Of a DNA stretch of 64,000 nucleotides, positions 16,702 to 24,469 are shown one piece after another. The DNA is from Streptomyces genisteinicus. Its GTDB lineage: Bacteria; Actinomycetota; Actinomycetes; Streptomycetales; Streptomycetaceae. The notes beneath the pieces were generated by a model. It saw only the letters and a list, made by a program, of their open reading frames with translations. It ran no database searches and was not told where the DNA came from. The translations under genes and the position numbers were made by a program. Location of the stretch: contig NZ_CP060825.1 of NCBI RefSeq assembly GCF_014489615.1, forward strand, positions 4,598,501 through 4,662,500, in the 5' to 3' direction. Position 1 is the stretch's first letter, and the number at the start of each line of letters is the position of its first letter.

Positions 16702-17960
16702 TCGGCGCCGGCCCCTACGGGCTGTCCGTCGCGGCGCACGCCGCCGCGGCCGGACTCGACGTACGGGTCTTCGGCCGCGTCATGGACTCCTGGCGCAACC
16801 ACATGCCCGAGGGCATGTACCTCAAGTCCGAACCCTGGTCGTCGAACCTGTCGCACCCGGACGGCGGCCACTCGCTCGGCGAGTACGCCGGGGAGCACGG
16901 GGGCTTCGATGCGGTCCACGGCCGTCCCGTGCCCGTCGCCGCGTTCGCCGACTACGGCGACTGGTTCGCCGGCCGCACCGTGCCGGACGTCGACGGGCGG
17001 GACGTGACCCGGCTCACCCCCGCGGACGGCGGCTTCCTGCTGCGCACCGCCGACGGCGAGGAGGTCCGTGCCCGGACCGTCGCACTCGCCGTGGGCGTCC
17101 TGCCCTTCCGGGAGATGCCCGGCGTCCTCGCCCCGCTGCCGGACGAGGTGTGCACCCACAGCACCGGCCACCGGGACCTCCGCCGGTTCGCCGGCACGGA
17201 CGTCACCGTCGTCGGCGCCGGCCAGGCGGCCCTGGAGACCGCCGCGCTCCTCGCCGAGTCGGGGGCCCGGCCCCAACTCGTCGCCCGTACGCGCCGGATC
17301 AGGTGGAACACCCTGCCCGCCCCGCTGGAGCGGCCGCTGCTCACCTCGCTGCGCACCCCGCACAGCGGACTCGGCACCGGCTGGAGCACCTGGGTGTGGG
17401 CCGAACTGCCGGGGGCCGTCCGCCGGCTGCCCGCCGCCACCCGCCGGCGCCGGGCCGACACGGCCCTCGGCCCGGCCGGCGCCTGGTGGCTGCGGGACCG
17501 CTACGAGGGGCGGGTGCCCGAACTCCTCGGACACGTCCTGCGGGGCGCCCGGGTCCGCCCCGACGGACGGGTCCGCCTCGAACTGAGGGGCCCGGACGGC
17601 ACGGCGCGGGCCCTCGACACCGGACACGTCGTCGCCGCCACCGGCTTCACCCCTGATCTGGCCCGGCTGGACCTGCTGGACGAGAGCGCCGCCCGCGCCC
17701 TCCGGCTCTCACCGGGCACCCGCGCGCCCGCGCTGAGCGGGGTGTTCGAGACCTCGCACCCGGGCCTGTTCGTCGCCGGACTGCTCTCCGCCCCCACGTT
17801 CGGCCCGGCGATGCGGTTCGTCCACGGGGCCTCCTGGACCGCGCCGCGGCTCGTCGCCGGGGTGCGGCGGCGGCTGCGCGGACGGTCCGGCGCGGTCCGC
17901 GTACCGCACCCCGCGCCGGCCCCCGGCGCGGACGCAGCGGCCCCGGTCCCGGGGAGCTGA
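16683..17960 (+). CDS. FAD-dependent oxidoreductase (flavin monooxygenase-like)
   Basis: 425-residue two-dinucleotide-binding flavoprotein. The FAD site is VIGAGPYGLSVAAHAAAAGL at the N terminus. The NADPH-type site is VVGAGQAALETAALLAESGA near residue 180, and an ATGFTPDL motif sits near residue 325, as in FMO/ornithine hydroxylase-like enzymes. The segment SWRNHMPEGMYLKSEPWSSN is characteristic of this group. There is no transmembrane segment. It overlaps the ATP-grasp gene by 19 nt, so the pair probably modifies a common small molecule or a polysaccharide precursor; no substrate can be proposed. Confidence 0.85.
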   Translation: MHDLAVIGAGPYGLSVAAHAAAAGLDVRVFGRVMDSWRNHMPEGMYLKSEPWSSNLSHPDGGHSLGEYAGEHGGFDAVHGRPVPVAAFADYGDWFAGRTVPDVDGRDVTRLTPADGGFLLRTADGEEVRARTVALAVGVLPFREMPGVLAPLPDEVCTHSTGHRDLRRFAGTDVTVVGAGQAALETAALLAESGARPQLVARTRRIRWNTLPAPLERPLLTSLRTPHSGLGTGWSTWVWAELPGAVRRLPAATRRRRADTALGPAGAWWLRDRYEGRVPELLGHVLRGARVRPDGRVRLELRGPDGTARALDTGHVVAATGFTPDLARLDLLDESAARALRLSPGTRAPALSGVFETSHPGLFVAGLLSAPTFGPAMRFVHGASWTAPRLVAGVRRRLRGRSGAVRVPHPAPAPGADAAAPVPGS

Positions 17961-17985
17961 GCCGGCGGCCGGGGCGGGCCGCCGG

Positions 17986-18044
17986 ACCGGGCCCGCGCGC
18001 GGGGTGGCGGGCCCGGTGGCCGGCCGGGTGGTGTTCCCGGCCGG
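17986..18044. terminator. Double hairpin between convergent genes
   Basis: Two stable stems: an 11-bp stem 17986-17996 with 18007-18017 (ACCGGGCCCGC), and a 9-bp stem 18020-18028 with 18036-18044 (CCGGCCGGG). They occupy the gap between convergent genes and can end transcription from both sides. Confidence 0.6.
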
Positions 18045-18057
18045 GTCCGGTGGCCGG

Positions 18058-18348
18058 TCAGGCCGGGTGGCGGTCGTACAGCCAGCCGCGCCGGGGCGGC
18101 GCGGCGCCGGTGACGCCGAGGGGATCGTCGGACGGGGCCGGGTACAGCGTCAGCCGCCGCCACTCGCTGTCCGGACGCCCCGGCATCGTGCGCCCCGCCG
18201 CGGCCCACTCGCGCGCCAGCTGGTCGTAGATCGGACTGGGACCGGGCGCCCGCACCGGTGGCGGTGCGGGCGCGGGCGACGGGGAGGGCGCCGGGTCCGG
18301 GCTCGTCTGTACGCGCTGCCAGCGAGCCGGCGCGGTGGTCGTTGCCAT
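18058..18348 (-). CDS. Small proline-rich protein of unknown function
   Basis: 96-residue protein if ATG 18348 (MATTTAPARWQRVQTSP) is used; the longer frame to 18474 adds an Arg-rich stretch with poor coding character. A Pro/Ala-rich segment (residues 18-38) precedes a more conserved-looking C-terminal half (YDQLAREWAAAGRTMPG, then W, Y and P-rich). There is no signal peptide or transmembrane segment. Function unknown. The coding call rests on codon bias and the end of the frame beside the terminator. Confidence 0.55.
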   Translation of the reverse strand: MATTTAPARWQRVQTSPDPAPSPSPAPAPPPVRAPGPSPIYDQLAREWAAAGRTMPGRPDSEWRRLTLYPAPSDDPLGVTGAAPPRRGWLYDRHPA

Positions 18349-18560
18349 ACCGCGGCCAACGCGGCGGCCGGGCACGAGGTCACTGCCGCGCCGGGACCGC
18401 GGGGGTACGGCAGAACGGCCTTTCGAGGCACGGCGCCCGGCCCGGGCGCGCCGCCGGCGGGCGTTCACCCGCATGCCCCCGCGTGACCCGCAGCGCGCCG
18501 TCGGCGTTCCAGCTGACGTGGACCCGAAGATACGGTCAACGGACCGCGAAAAGGGGATCG

Positions 18561-19142
18561 ATGAGACATATGGCAGCGCTCGTCCCTGCGCTGGTGCTCG
18601 GCCTCGCCGCCTGCCAGGGCCCCTCGGGCCCGGGGCCCGGGGAAGCGGGGGAGGGCGACAAGCGGGCGGCGGCGGCCGCGCCCGGGACCGCCCGGATCGG
18701 TGACACGGCCGACGTCGGGGGCACCGGCTCCGGCGCGCATCTGCGCATCACCCTGCGCGGGCACGTCGATCCCGCCGTCGGCGTGCGCACCGCCCGGGGC
18801 GCGGCGCGCGGCCTCGCCGCACCCGCGGCCCGGGGACCCGTGCACCGTCCGGCGGAGGGCACCCGCTGGGTCGGCGTCGACCTCGCCGTCGTCAACGTCG
18901 GGGGCACGGCGTACGAGCAACCGCCGGCGAAGGCGTGGATCGTGGACGACCGGGGCCGCAGCCACCGAGCCGTCCCCGCGGGGGAGCTGACCACTGGCCG
19001 GCCGCTCCCGCAGGGGCGGCTGGCGGTCGGCGAACAGCGCACCGGATGGCTGGTGTTCGAGCTCCCGCACGACGCCCGTCCGGTCCGCCTGCACTGGGCT
19101 TCGGCCTCCGCCGAGCACCGCTGGACGCTCCAGGCGCCCTGA
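18561..19142 (+). CDS. Lipoprotein with a DUF4352-like domain
   Basis: 193-residue lipoprotein. ATG 18561 follows AAGGGGA at good spacing. The lipobox LGLAAC gives a lipid-anchored Cys19. After a low-complexity linker (to about residue 50) comes an immunoglobulin-like beta domain with GTRWVGVDLAVVNVG near 97-111 and QGRLAVGEQRTGWLVFELP near 152-170, the two motifs that identify DUF4352/telokin-like extracellular domains. These usually act as binding or chaperone-like modules at the cell surface. Monocistronic. Confidence 0.8.
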   Translation: MRHMAALVPALVLGLAACQGPSGPGPGEAGEGDKRAAAAAPGTARIGDTADVGGTGSGAHLRITLRGHVDPAVGVRTARGAARGLAAPAARGPVHRPAEGTRWVGVDLAVVNVGGTAYEQPPAKAWIVDDRGRSHRAVPAGELTTGRPLPQGRLAVGEQRTGWLVFELPHDARPVRLHWASASAEHRWTLQAP

Positions 19143-19226
19143 CCCGGCGACGGGCCCGCCCCCGGTTCACCTGCCCGGGTGAACGGAGGCCGGGAAGCCC
19201 CGCGGCGGGCACTAGGGTGCCGAGCC

Positions 19227-19727
19227 ATGACCACAGCGAACCACCCCAGGACGGCCGTCGACCGTGCTCAGCTCGGCACCCTCGTCCTGCTCGCCTGGAC
19301 CGGCGACCCGGCCCAGGGGCACGACACGCCGTACCTCGTCGCGTACTCGCTCGGCGACGGCCCCGGCGGCACCGAGGGCGCCGGGCAGGCGACCGCCGCG
19401 ATGATCGCCGAGCTCGGGCTGACCACCGGCGACGTGCTCCACGACCGCACCCGCGCGGGCGCGTTCGCCGTCCAGCTGCTGGTCCAGGGCGGTCAGGCCG
19501 TGCTCACCATGCCGTACATGAACGCCCAGTGCCCCGCTCCCGCCGAATGGCTCGCCGCCGTCGAGGAGCGGGGCAGCGTGCACTTCATGCTCCCCACCCG
19601 CGCCTGGCCCGAGGCGACCCCCGGCGAGCCGCTGGACGAAGAGGTCCTCCAGGCCTTCCTGGGCGACGAGACGGTCCTGAAGAAGACCGCCCACGTCCTG
19701 CTGCCGGTCTCCCGCCTCCGCGCCTGA
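19227..19727 (+). CDS. DUF5949 family protein
   Basis: 166-residue cytosolic protein resembling the Streptomyces-restricted DUF5949 family (TQLGTLVLLAWTG-like opening, then DTPYLVAYSLGDG). It has no signal peptide, metal motif or known catalytic site. ATG 19227 was preferred to 19179 because the family alignment starts at MTTANHP-type sequences. Function unknown. Confidence 0.75.
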   Translation: MTTANHPRTAVDRAQLGTLVLLAWTGDPAQGHDTPYLVAYSLGDGPGGTEGAGQATAAMIAELGLTTGDVLHDRTRAGAFAVQLLVQGGQAVLTMPYMNAQCPAPAEWLAAVEERGSVHFMLPTRAWPEATPGEPLDEEVLQAFLGDETVLKKTAHVLLPVSRLRA

Positions 19728-19768
19728 GCGGACCCCTTCCGGGCGGCCTCTCCGGGCGGGGCCGGGCC

Positions 19769-19817
19769 CGCGTCAGCCCGTCCGGCGCCCGCGCCCCTGC
19801 CGCGTCAGCCCGTCCGG
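19769..19817. repeat. 17-bp direct repeat, period 32
   Basis: CGCGTCAGCCCGTCCGG occurs at 19769-19785 and again at 19801-19817. The second copy covers the last codons and stop of the P450 gene, so the first looks like a small tandem duplication of that gene's end. Confidence 0.75.
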
Positions 19818-21076
19818 GGCGAGGACACCGCGTCGCCCGTCACCCGCAGCGCCCGCACCCGGTTGTCGAAGCTGGAGTCCACCAGTTCGGCCGGGCCCGC
19901 GGCCCGCAGGCCGCCGGGGCGGGCGAGCAGTTCGCGGAAGAGGGCCTTCATCTCCTGCCGGGCCAGGTGGGCGCCGAGGCAGTGGTGCGGGCCGCCTCCG
20001 CCGTAGCCGAGGTGGGGGTTGGGGCTGCGGGTGACGTCGAAGGCGTCCGGGTCGACGAAGACCCGCTCGTCACGGTTGGCGGAGGCGTAGAACAGCACCG
20101 TCTTCTCGCCCGGCCGGAAGGTGTGCCCGCCCAGTTCGCACTCGGCCGCCACCGTCCTGCGGAACTGGATGATCGGCGTGGAGTGGCGCACGATCTCCTC
20201 CATCGCGCCGTCCGCGTACCGGTCGAAGTCCTCCTCCAGCAGCGCCCGCTGCTCCGGGTGCGCGCTGAGCAGCGCGAGTCCGTGGGCCATCGCGTTCCGG
20301 GTGGTCTCCACCCCCGCCACCAGCAGCAGTGAGAAGAAGGCGCCCAGTTCGCGGGGGGTCAGGCCGCGGCCGTCCACGTCGGCCGCGACGAGCGCGGAGA
20401 CCAGGTCGTCCGCGGGGCGGCGGCGCCGTTCGCGCGCCAGCCGGGCCGTGGCCAGCCGCAGGTGCGCCAGCGCCCGCAGCCCGCGGCCCGGGATGCGGGG
20501 TCCGCGCCGGACGCCCGCGTTCTCCGACGCCTGGTCGACCCTGGCGGCCACCGCGGCCCGCATCCCCGCCGGGATGCCCATCAGGTCGCAGATCACCTCG
20601 AACGGAACCCGGGAGGCGACCGCGCGCACGAAGTCGGCGCCGTCCGCCGTCCCCCCGGCCGTCAGGTCGTCCACGGCCCGGCGGGCCACCTCGCGGACGT
20701 TGTCCTCCGCGGCCGCGAGCAGCCGGGGTGTGAAGGAGCGGGCCACGATCCGCCGCAGGGAGGCGTGTTCGGCGCCGTCGAGGTTGACCATGGAGTTGCC
20801 GAACAGCGCCTTGGCCCAGGCCGCCGGTTCCGGTGTGGTGACGCCCGGAGCGCTGCGGAAGTCCGCGGCCCGGCGGCTCGCCCCGGCCACGTCCGCGTGC
20901 CGTACCAGCGCCCAGAACTCCCGTCCCGTGCCCCGCCCGCAGAGCACGGGGGCGTCCAGGGCGCGCAACCGCGCGAAGGCGGCCAGCCGCCGCTCGCGGG
21001 GCAGCGCCCAGAACGCGGGATCGCCGGGGTCCGGCAGATCCGCTCCGCCGTGCTGTTCGGGAATGCTCCGTGTCAC
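19805..21076 (-). CDS. Cytochrome P450
   Basis: 423-residue class I P450. Visible are the I-helix oxygen motif AGVETTR (254-260), the K-helix E294-x-x-R297 and the heme loop LGYGGGGPHHCLGAH with Cys366. GTG 21076 is preceded by AGGAGG at 5 nt; the frame extends much further upstream, but that part is not coding. NLDGAEHASLRRIVARSFTPR and the heme-loop sequence recall the CYP124/125/142 clade of mycobacterial sterol and fatty-acid omega-hydroxylases. The resemblance is from memory and not decisive. No ferredoxin gene is adjacent. The start is 210 nt from the divergent gene at 21287. Confidence 0.92.
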   Translation of the reverse strand: MTRSIPEQHGGADLPDPGDPAFWALPRERRLAAFARLRALDAPVLCGRGTGREFWALVRHADVAGASRRAADFRSAPGVTTPEPAAWAKALFGNSMVNLDGAEHASLRRIVARSFTPRLLAAAEDNVREVARRAVDDLTAGGTADGADFVRAVASRVPFEVICDLMGIPAGMRAAVAARVDQASENAGVRRGPRIPGRGLRALAHLRLATARLARERRRRPADDLVSALVAADVDGRGLTPRELGAFFSLLLVAGVETTRNAMAHGLALLSAHPEQRALLEEDFDRYADGAMEEIVRHSTPIIQFRRTVAAECELGGHTFRPGEKTVLFYASANRDERVFVDPDAFDVTRSPNPHLGYGGGGPHHCLGAHLARQEMKALFRELLARPGGLRAAGPAELVDSSFDNRVRALRVTGDAVSSPRTG

Positions 21077-21286
21077 GCCCACCTCCTGGGCCCGGGGACC
21101 GGATGCCGCCCCTCCCGCCGCCGTCCGGGGCACTGCCGCGACGGCGCCGCCGCGGCGCCGGGCGTCAGCTTCCGTCCCCGGAATTGCTGCGGACGGGGGA
21201 GATCTGCACGGGTCCCGTGCGTGTGCTCGTTGTGGCAGAGCAACGGGCCGAAACGGGTCCGGGTCACTCCCGAGGGGACGAACACA

Positions 21287-21793
21287 GTGAAGAAGTGGAC
21301 AACGCGCGGATCTCTCGCGGCAGTGGTGGCGTGCGCGGCGTCGGCCGTGGGAGCGGCTCCCGCGCTCGCCTCGGCCTCCGTGCCGGTCACCGTGCCGCTG
21401 GAGAGCGTGGAGGCCGCGCTGCCGCTGGACGCGCCGGCGCTCAGCACCGGGGTGCCCGTGCCGGTTCCCGGCGCCCCCGACGGCCCGCGGCACGTCACCG
21501 GCAACCTGCTGCCGCAGAACACCGTGCCCGCCGTCCCGCTCACCGGCGAACTCCCGGCGACGCTGCTGGAGATCCCGGTGGAGAACCCGCTCGGCGAGGG
21601 CGAGCTCGGGGTGGCCCAGGTGGCCTCCGAGGCCTCGGACCTCTCGCTGTCGAGCCCCGGCGCGTCGCTCGGCGCGCCCCTCACCCAGCCGCGGCCCGAG
21701 GAGTTCGGGCAGCCGGAGGCCACCCTGCCGCAGGCCGCGCTCGTCGCCCCGGTGCTCCAGGGCGCCCCGGCCGCCGGGCTGTTGCTGCACTGA
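21287..21793 (+). CDS. Small secreted protein, Pro/Ala/Leu-rich
   Basis: 168-residue exported protein. The GTG 21287 start (MKKWTTRGS) follows GAGGGG, and the signal peptide ends near PALASA. The mature part is acidic, cysteine-free and rich in Pro, Val, Leu and Ala, with repeated short blocks (VPVTVPLES, TGVPVPVPG), and has no recognised domain. Similar proteins of unknown function are common in streptomycetes. It is followed by a strong terminator. Confidence 0.75.
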   Translation: MKKWTTRGSLAAVVACAASAVGAAPALASASVPVTVPLESVEAALPLDAPALSTGVPVPVPGAPDGPRHVTGNLLPQNTVPAVPLTGELPATLLEIPVENPLGEGELGVAQVASEASDLSLSSPGASLGAPLTQPRPEEFGQPEATLPQAALVAPVLQGAPAAGLLLH

Positions 21794-21799
21794 CGCGTG

Positions 21800-21826
21800 C
21801 CGCCGGGGCGGCTGCCGCCCCGGCGG
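21800..21826 (+). terminator. Hairpin terminator
   Basis: Perfect 12-bp stem CCGCCGGGGCGG/CCGCCCCGGCGG with a 3-nt loop, starting 7 nt after the stop codon at 21793. Confidence 0.75.
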
Positions 21827-21828
21827 CG

Positions 21829-21857
21829 CCCCCCTGCCCCCCTGCCCCCCTGCCCCC
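21829..21857. repeat. 8-nt tandem repeat
   Basis: Three exact head-to-tail copies of CCCCCCTG (21829-21852) and a partial fourth, immediately after the terminator and upstream of melC1. This is a simple-sequence tract that could vary in copy number between strains. Confidence 0.85.
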
Positions 21858-21947
21858 GGCCCTCGGTGCGCGGGGGCGCGCGCCGGGGATCGCGGGACGG
21901 CCCGAGGAGCGCCCGTCCGGCCGAGCAACCCTTTCGGCGCCCCCTCG

Positions 21948-21974
21948 TTGACACCAGCGAGAGAGCCGTAGGAC
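21948..21974 (+). promoter_or_regulatory. Possible melC promoter
   Basis: TTGACA (21948-21953) and TAGGAC (21969-21974) are separated by 15 nt, shorter than the usual 17-18, and end 28 nt before the melC1 start. The -35 box is perfect; the -10 assignment is uncertain. Confidence 0.4.
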
Positions 21975-22002
21975 ACGGCGGACCCAGGGGAGGGGCGACG
22001 AG

Positions 22003-22470
22003 ATGATCGGGACCAGCGTGACGGCGGAGCCCGGAGCCGGCCGGCCCGCCGGCGGCCTCGCCCGCCGGCTGCTGCTGCGTGCCCTGTTCACCGCGGGCGT
22101 GATCGGCGGCACCGCCGGAGCCCTCGCCCCGGTGCTCGTCCGCCGGCGCGAGAGCGCCCGGCGCGGACAGGAGCCCGACGGGCGGCGCCCCCTGGAGCGG
22201 TTCGCCGAGACCTACCGCGGCAGGCACATCCAGGGCAGCGCGACGGTGATGGTCCCGCTGGGCGCGGGCGCCGGCGCACCGACGGCCGTGCCGAGCGTGG
22301 AGGTGCGTGTCGACGGCCGCCCCCTGCACGTGATGCGCCGCGCCGACGGCAGCTACCTCAGCCTGGTCAACCACTACGAGTCGTTCCCGACCCTGCGCGA
22401 CGTGGCCCGTGCCGCCGTCGACGAACTGGGCGAGTCGCAGCTGTCGATGACCCCGCTGCACCACATCTGA
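22003..22470 (+). CDS. melC1: Tyrosinase cofactor/copper chaperone MelC1
   Basis: 155-residue MelC1 (caddie) protein, which binds apo-tyrosinase, helps insert its two copper ions and carries it out through the Tat pathway. The N terminus has a twin-arginine-type signal (ARRLLLRALFTAG, then hydrophobic to about residue 46). The conserved family core is FAETYRGRHIQGSA near residues 67-81 and VRVDGRPLHVMRRADGSYLSLVNHYES near 105-131, ending in AVDELGESQL. It lacks the His-rich segment of some homologues. It is the first gene of the melC operon, 17 nt before melC2. Confidence 0.93.
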   Translation: MIGTSVTAEPGAGRPAGGLARRLLLRALFTAGVIGGTAGALAPVLVRRRESARRGQEPDGRRPLERFAETYRGRHIQGSATVMVPLGAGAGAPTAVPSVEVRVDGRPLHVMRRADGSYLSLVNHYESFPTLRDVARAAVDELGESQLSMTPLHHI

Positions 22471-22487
22471 ACGGAAGGGACCGCACC

Positions 22488-23348
22488 GTGTACACCCGCA
22501 GCAACCAGCGGAACCTCACCCGCGCGCAGAAGCGGCGGTTCGTCGACGCGCTGCTGGCGCTCAAGCGGTCGGGCCGGTACGACGAGTTCGTCCGGATGCA
22601 CGGCCGGTACTACGTGTCCGACGCCGAGGAGGGCGCCCGCGCCGCGCACATGGCGCCGTCGTTCTTCCCGTGGCACCGCCGCTACCTGCTGGAGTTCGAA
22701 CAGGCCCTCCAGGCGGTCGATCCGGGGGTGTCGGTGCCCTACTGGGACTGGACGGTGGACAACAGCCCGTCGTCCTCCCTGTGGGCGGACGACTTCATGG
22801 GGGGCACCGGCCGCGCGCTGGACCGGCAGGTGATGACCGGCCCGTTCGCCCACCGCAACGGCAACTGGCGCATCACCACCCGGATCACCGACGGCAGGTT
22901 CCTCACCCGCGACCTGGGCCGCCCGCGCGACCCGGTGTCCCTGCCGACCAGGGCCGACGTCGACGCCGCGCTCGCCGATCCGGTGTACGACGCGGCCCCC
23001 TGGGACTCGACGTCCGCCACCGGCTTCCGGAACCGCATCGAGGGCTGGAACGCGGGCGGCGAGCAGCGGTGGCGCAACCACAACCGGGTCCACCGGTGGG
23101 TCGGCGGCCTGATGATGGGCGCCACCTCGCCGAACGACCCGGTGTTCTGGCTGCACCACGCCTTCATGGACCTGCTCTGGACGCGCTGGCAGCAGGCCCA
23201 CCCGCGGTCCGGCTACCTGCCGCGGACACGGCTGCCGCGCGAGGACCCGGCGTACGGGCAGGTCTTCGCGCTCGACGAGCCGATGCCCCCGTGGGACGTG
23301 CGGCCGTCGGCACTGCTGGACCACACCCGCCACTACCGCTACGCCTGA
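22488..23348 (+). CDS. melC2: Tyrosinase MelC2
   Basis: 286-residue type 3 copper monophenol oxidase, which makes melanin from tyrosine via dopaquinone. It is exported in complex with MelC1 and has no signal of its own. The six copper-binding histidines are present: H38, H54, H63 (CuA, in MHGRYY, RAAHMAP and FFPWHRRYLLEFEQAL) and H188, H192, H214 (CuB, in WRNHNRVHRWVGG and VFWLHHAFMD). Length and spacing match Streptomyces tyrosinases. The start is GTG 22488 after GGAAGGG. No truncation. Confidence 0.95.
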   Translation: MYTRSNQRNLTRAQKRRFVDALLALKRSGRYDEFVRMHGRYYVSDAEEGARAAHMAPSFFPWHRRYLLEFEQALQAVDPGVSVPYWDWTVDNSPSSSLWADDFMGGTGRALDRQVMTGPFAHRNGNWRITTRITDGRFLTRDLGRPRDPVSLPTRADVDAALADPVYDAAPWDSTSATGFRNRIEGWNAGGEQRWRNHNRVHRWVGGLMMGATSPNDPVFWLHHAFMDLLWTRWQQAHPRSGYLPRTRLPREDPAYGQVFALDEPMPPWDVRPSALLDHTRHYRYA

Positions 23349-23377
23349 GCGGCCCGCAGCCCTGAGCGGACCCTGCC

Positions 23378-23416
23378 CGAGGGGGCCGGCCGGACACCGT
23401 CCGGCCGGCCCCCTCG
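23378..23416. terminator. Very strong hairpin after melC2
   Basis: Perfect 18-bp stem (23378-23395 with 23399-23416) with a 3-nt loop, 30 nt past the melC2 stop and between convergent genes. It is one of the most stable hairpins in the window. Confidence 0.8.
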
Positions 23417-23449
23417 GCACGGGACCGCCGGGTTCCCGCGGGAACGGCA

Positions 23450-23486
23450 GCGGCCTCCCCCGTGTGCGGAGCACGGGGGAGGCCGC
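23450..23486 (-). terminator. Hairpin terminator after the chaplin gene
   Basis: Perfect 15-bp stem (23450-23464 with 23472-23486) and 7-nt loop, 36 nt past the chaplin stop. Paired with the melC2 hairpin it separates two convergent units. Confidence 0.8.
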
Positions 23487-23521
23487 GGGTGGTGCGTGGG
23501 GCCGGGTTACCGGCCGGGCGC

Positions 23522-23782
23522 TCAGTAGGCGCCGTTGCCGCCGTCGGCGTTGACGCAGGTGTTGCCGAACGCCGGGTTGAGCAGCGCGATGACGTTCACC
23601 GTGTTGCCGCAGACGTTGACCGGCACGTGGACGGGCAGCTGGACCAGGTTGCCGGAAGCCACACCGGGGGAACCGACGGCCGCACCGTGCGCTCCGGCGT
23701 CGGCGGCAGCCATGCCGGCGCCGCCGGCCAGGATGGCACCCGTGCCGGCGACAACGGCGGCGGCCTTCGCGATACGCGACAT
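23522..23782 (-). CDS. Short chaplin (hydrophobic aerial-surface amyloid protein)
   Basis: 86-residue secreted short chaplin. ATG 23782 (MSRIAKAAAVVAG) opens a signal peptide ending near GMAAADA, leaving a mature peptide of about 58 residues. The chaplin domain runs GAAVGSPGVASGNLVQLPVH-type sequence through NVCGNTVNVIALLNPAFGNTCVN, with two cysteines, C58 and C76, that should form the loop disulfide. A short C-terminal tail (ADGGNGAY) follows. It has no LPXTG-type sorting signal, so it is one of the short, non-anchored chaplins (ChpD-H group). Position beside melC suggests the ChpG orthologue; that part is from memory of S. coelicolor gene order. Confidence 0.92.
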   Translation of the reverse strand: MSRIAKAAAVVAGTGAILAGGAGMAAADAGAHGAAVGSPGVASGNLVQLPVHVPVNVCGNTVNVIALLNPAFGNTCVNADGGNGAY

Positions 23783-23878
23783 CAACTTCTCCTTGAGAAC
23801 GAGAGGCGGCCGCAGGACTGCGGCCTTCACTCCCCGTTCAACGCACGAACCGGACACCGGTAACGGATCAGGACGAAG

Positions 23879-24385
23879 TCAGACCCCAACGGTCCCGTCG
23901 ACGCCCTCGCGCAGGAAGTCGGCGTGCCCGTTGTGGCGGGCGTACTCGGTGACGACGTGCAGCAGGATCATCCGCACCGACACGTCCTCCCCCCAGCGGG
24001 GCGCGCGCACGGTCGTGTCCAGCGACTCGACGGACGCCTCGATGCGGCGCGAGTGGCCGATCTCCTCCTGCCAGGCGGCGAAGGCCTCGCCGCGGGTCGC
24101 GCCGCTCGCGTCGTAGGCCGTCTGGAAGTCCCCGTCCGCCGACCAGACGAGGGGCACGTCCTCGCCGCCGATCGTCCGGCGGAACCAGGCCCGCTCGACC
24201 TCGGCCATGTGGCGCACCAGGCCCAGCAGGGTCAGGGTCGAGGGCGGCATCGAGCGGCGGCGCAGGTCCTCGTCGCCGAGCCCCTCGCACTTGGCGGCCA
24301 GGGTGGCGCGGTGGAAGTCGAGATAGGCGCGCAGGGTCTCGCGTTCCCCGGCGCGGGGCGGGGGCCCGACCCGTTCGACGGTCAT
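23879..24385 (-). CDS. DinB/DUF664 family protein
   Basis: 168-residue four-helix protein of the DinB/YfiT-like superfamily, which includes thiol-dependent metalloenzymes and many uncharacterised members. Seen are TLLGLVRHMAEVERAWFR (metal-binding His), a WSADGDF loop and VRMILLHVVTEYARHNGHADFLRE, whose spaced His residues complete the usual three-His site. ATG 24385 (MTVERVGPPP) was chosen; the frame extends upstream without coding character. Mycothiol-dependent chemistry is the usual guess for actinobacterial members; the substrate is unknown. Confidence 0.85.
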   Translation of the reverse strand: MTVERVGPPPRAGERETLRAYLDFHRATLAAKCEGLGDEDLRRRSMPPSTLTLLGLVRHMAEVERAWFRRTIGGEDVPLVWSADGDFQTAYDASGATRGEAFAAWQEEIGHSRRIEASVESLDTTVRAPRWGEDVSVRMILLHVVTEYARHNGHADFLREGVDGTVGV

Positions 24386-24469
24386 TGAGCACACTCCTTC
24401 GTTCACTCGGGCGGTCGTCACCCGGTCCATCATTCGTTCGTATGTTCTATTTCGGAGTACGGTGGAACC

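Noticed and set aside
21829..21857. CCCCCCTG units as a CRISPR-like or phage attachment element
   Set aside because: There are no spacers and the units are 8 nt in simple tandem; this is a simple-sequence repeat.
19805..21976. Extension of the P450 frame to 21976, giving a 723-residue protein
   Set aside because: AGGAGG stands 5 nt before GTG 21076, and the extra part overlaps the real plus-strand gene at 21287-21793.
24386..24469. Possible LexA-type site in the DinB/AlkB divergent region
   Set aside because: The GTTC repeats are direct, not inverted, so GAAC-N4-GTTC is absent.
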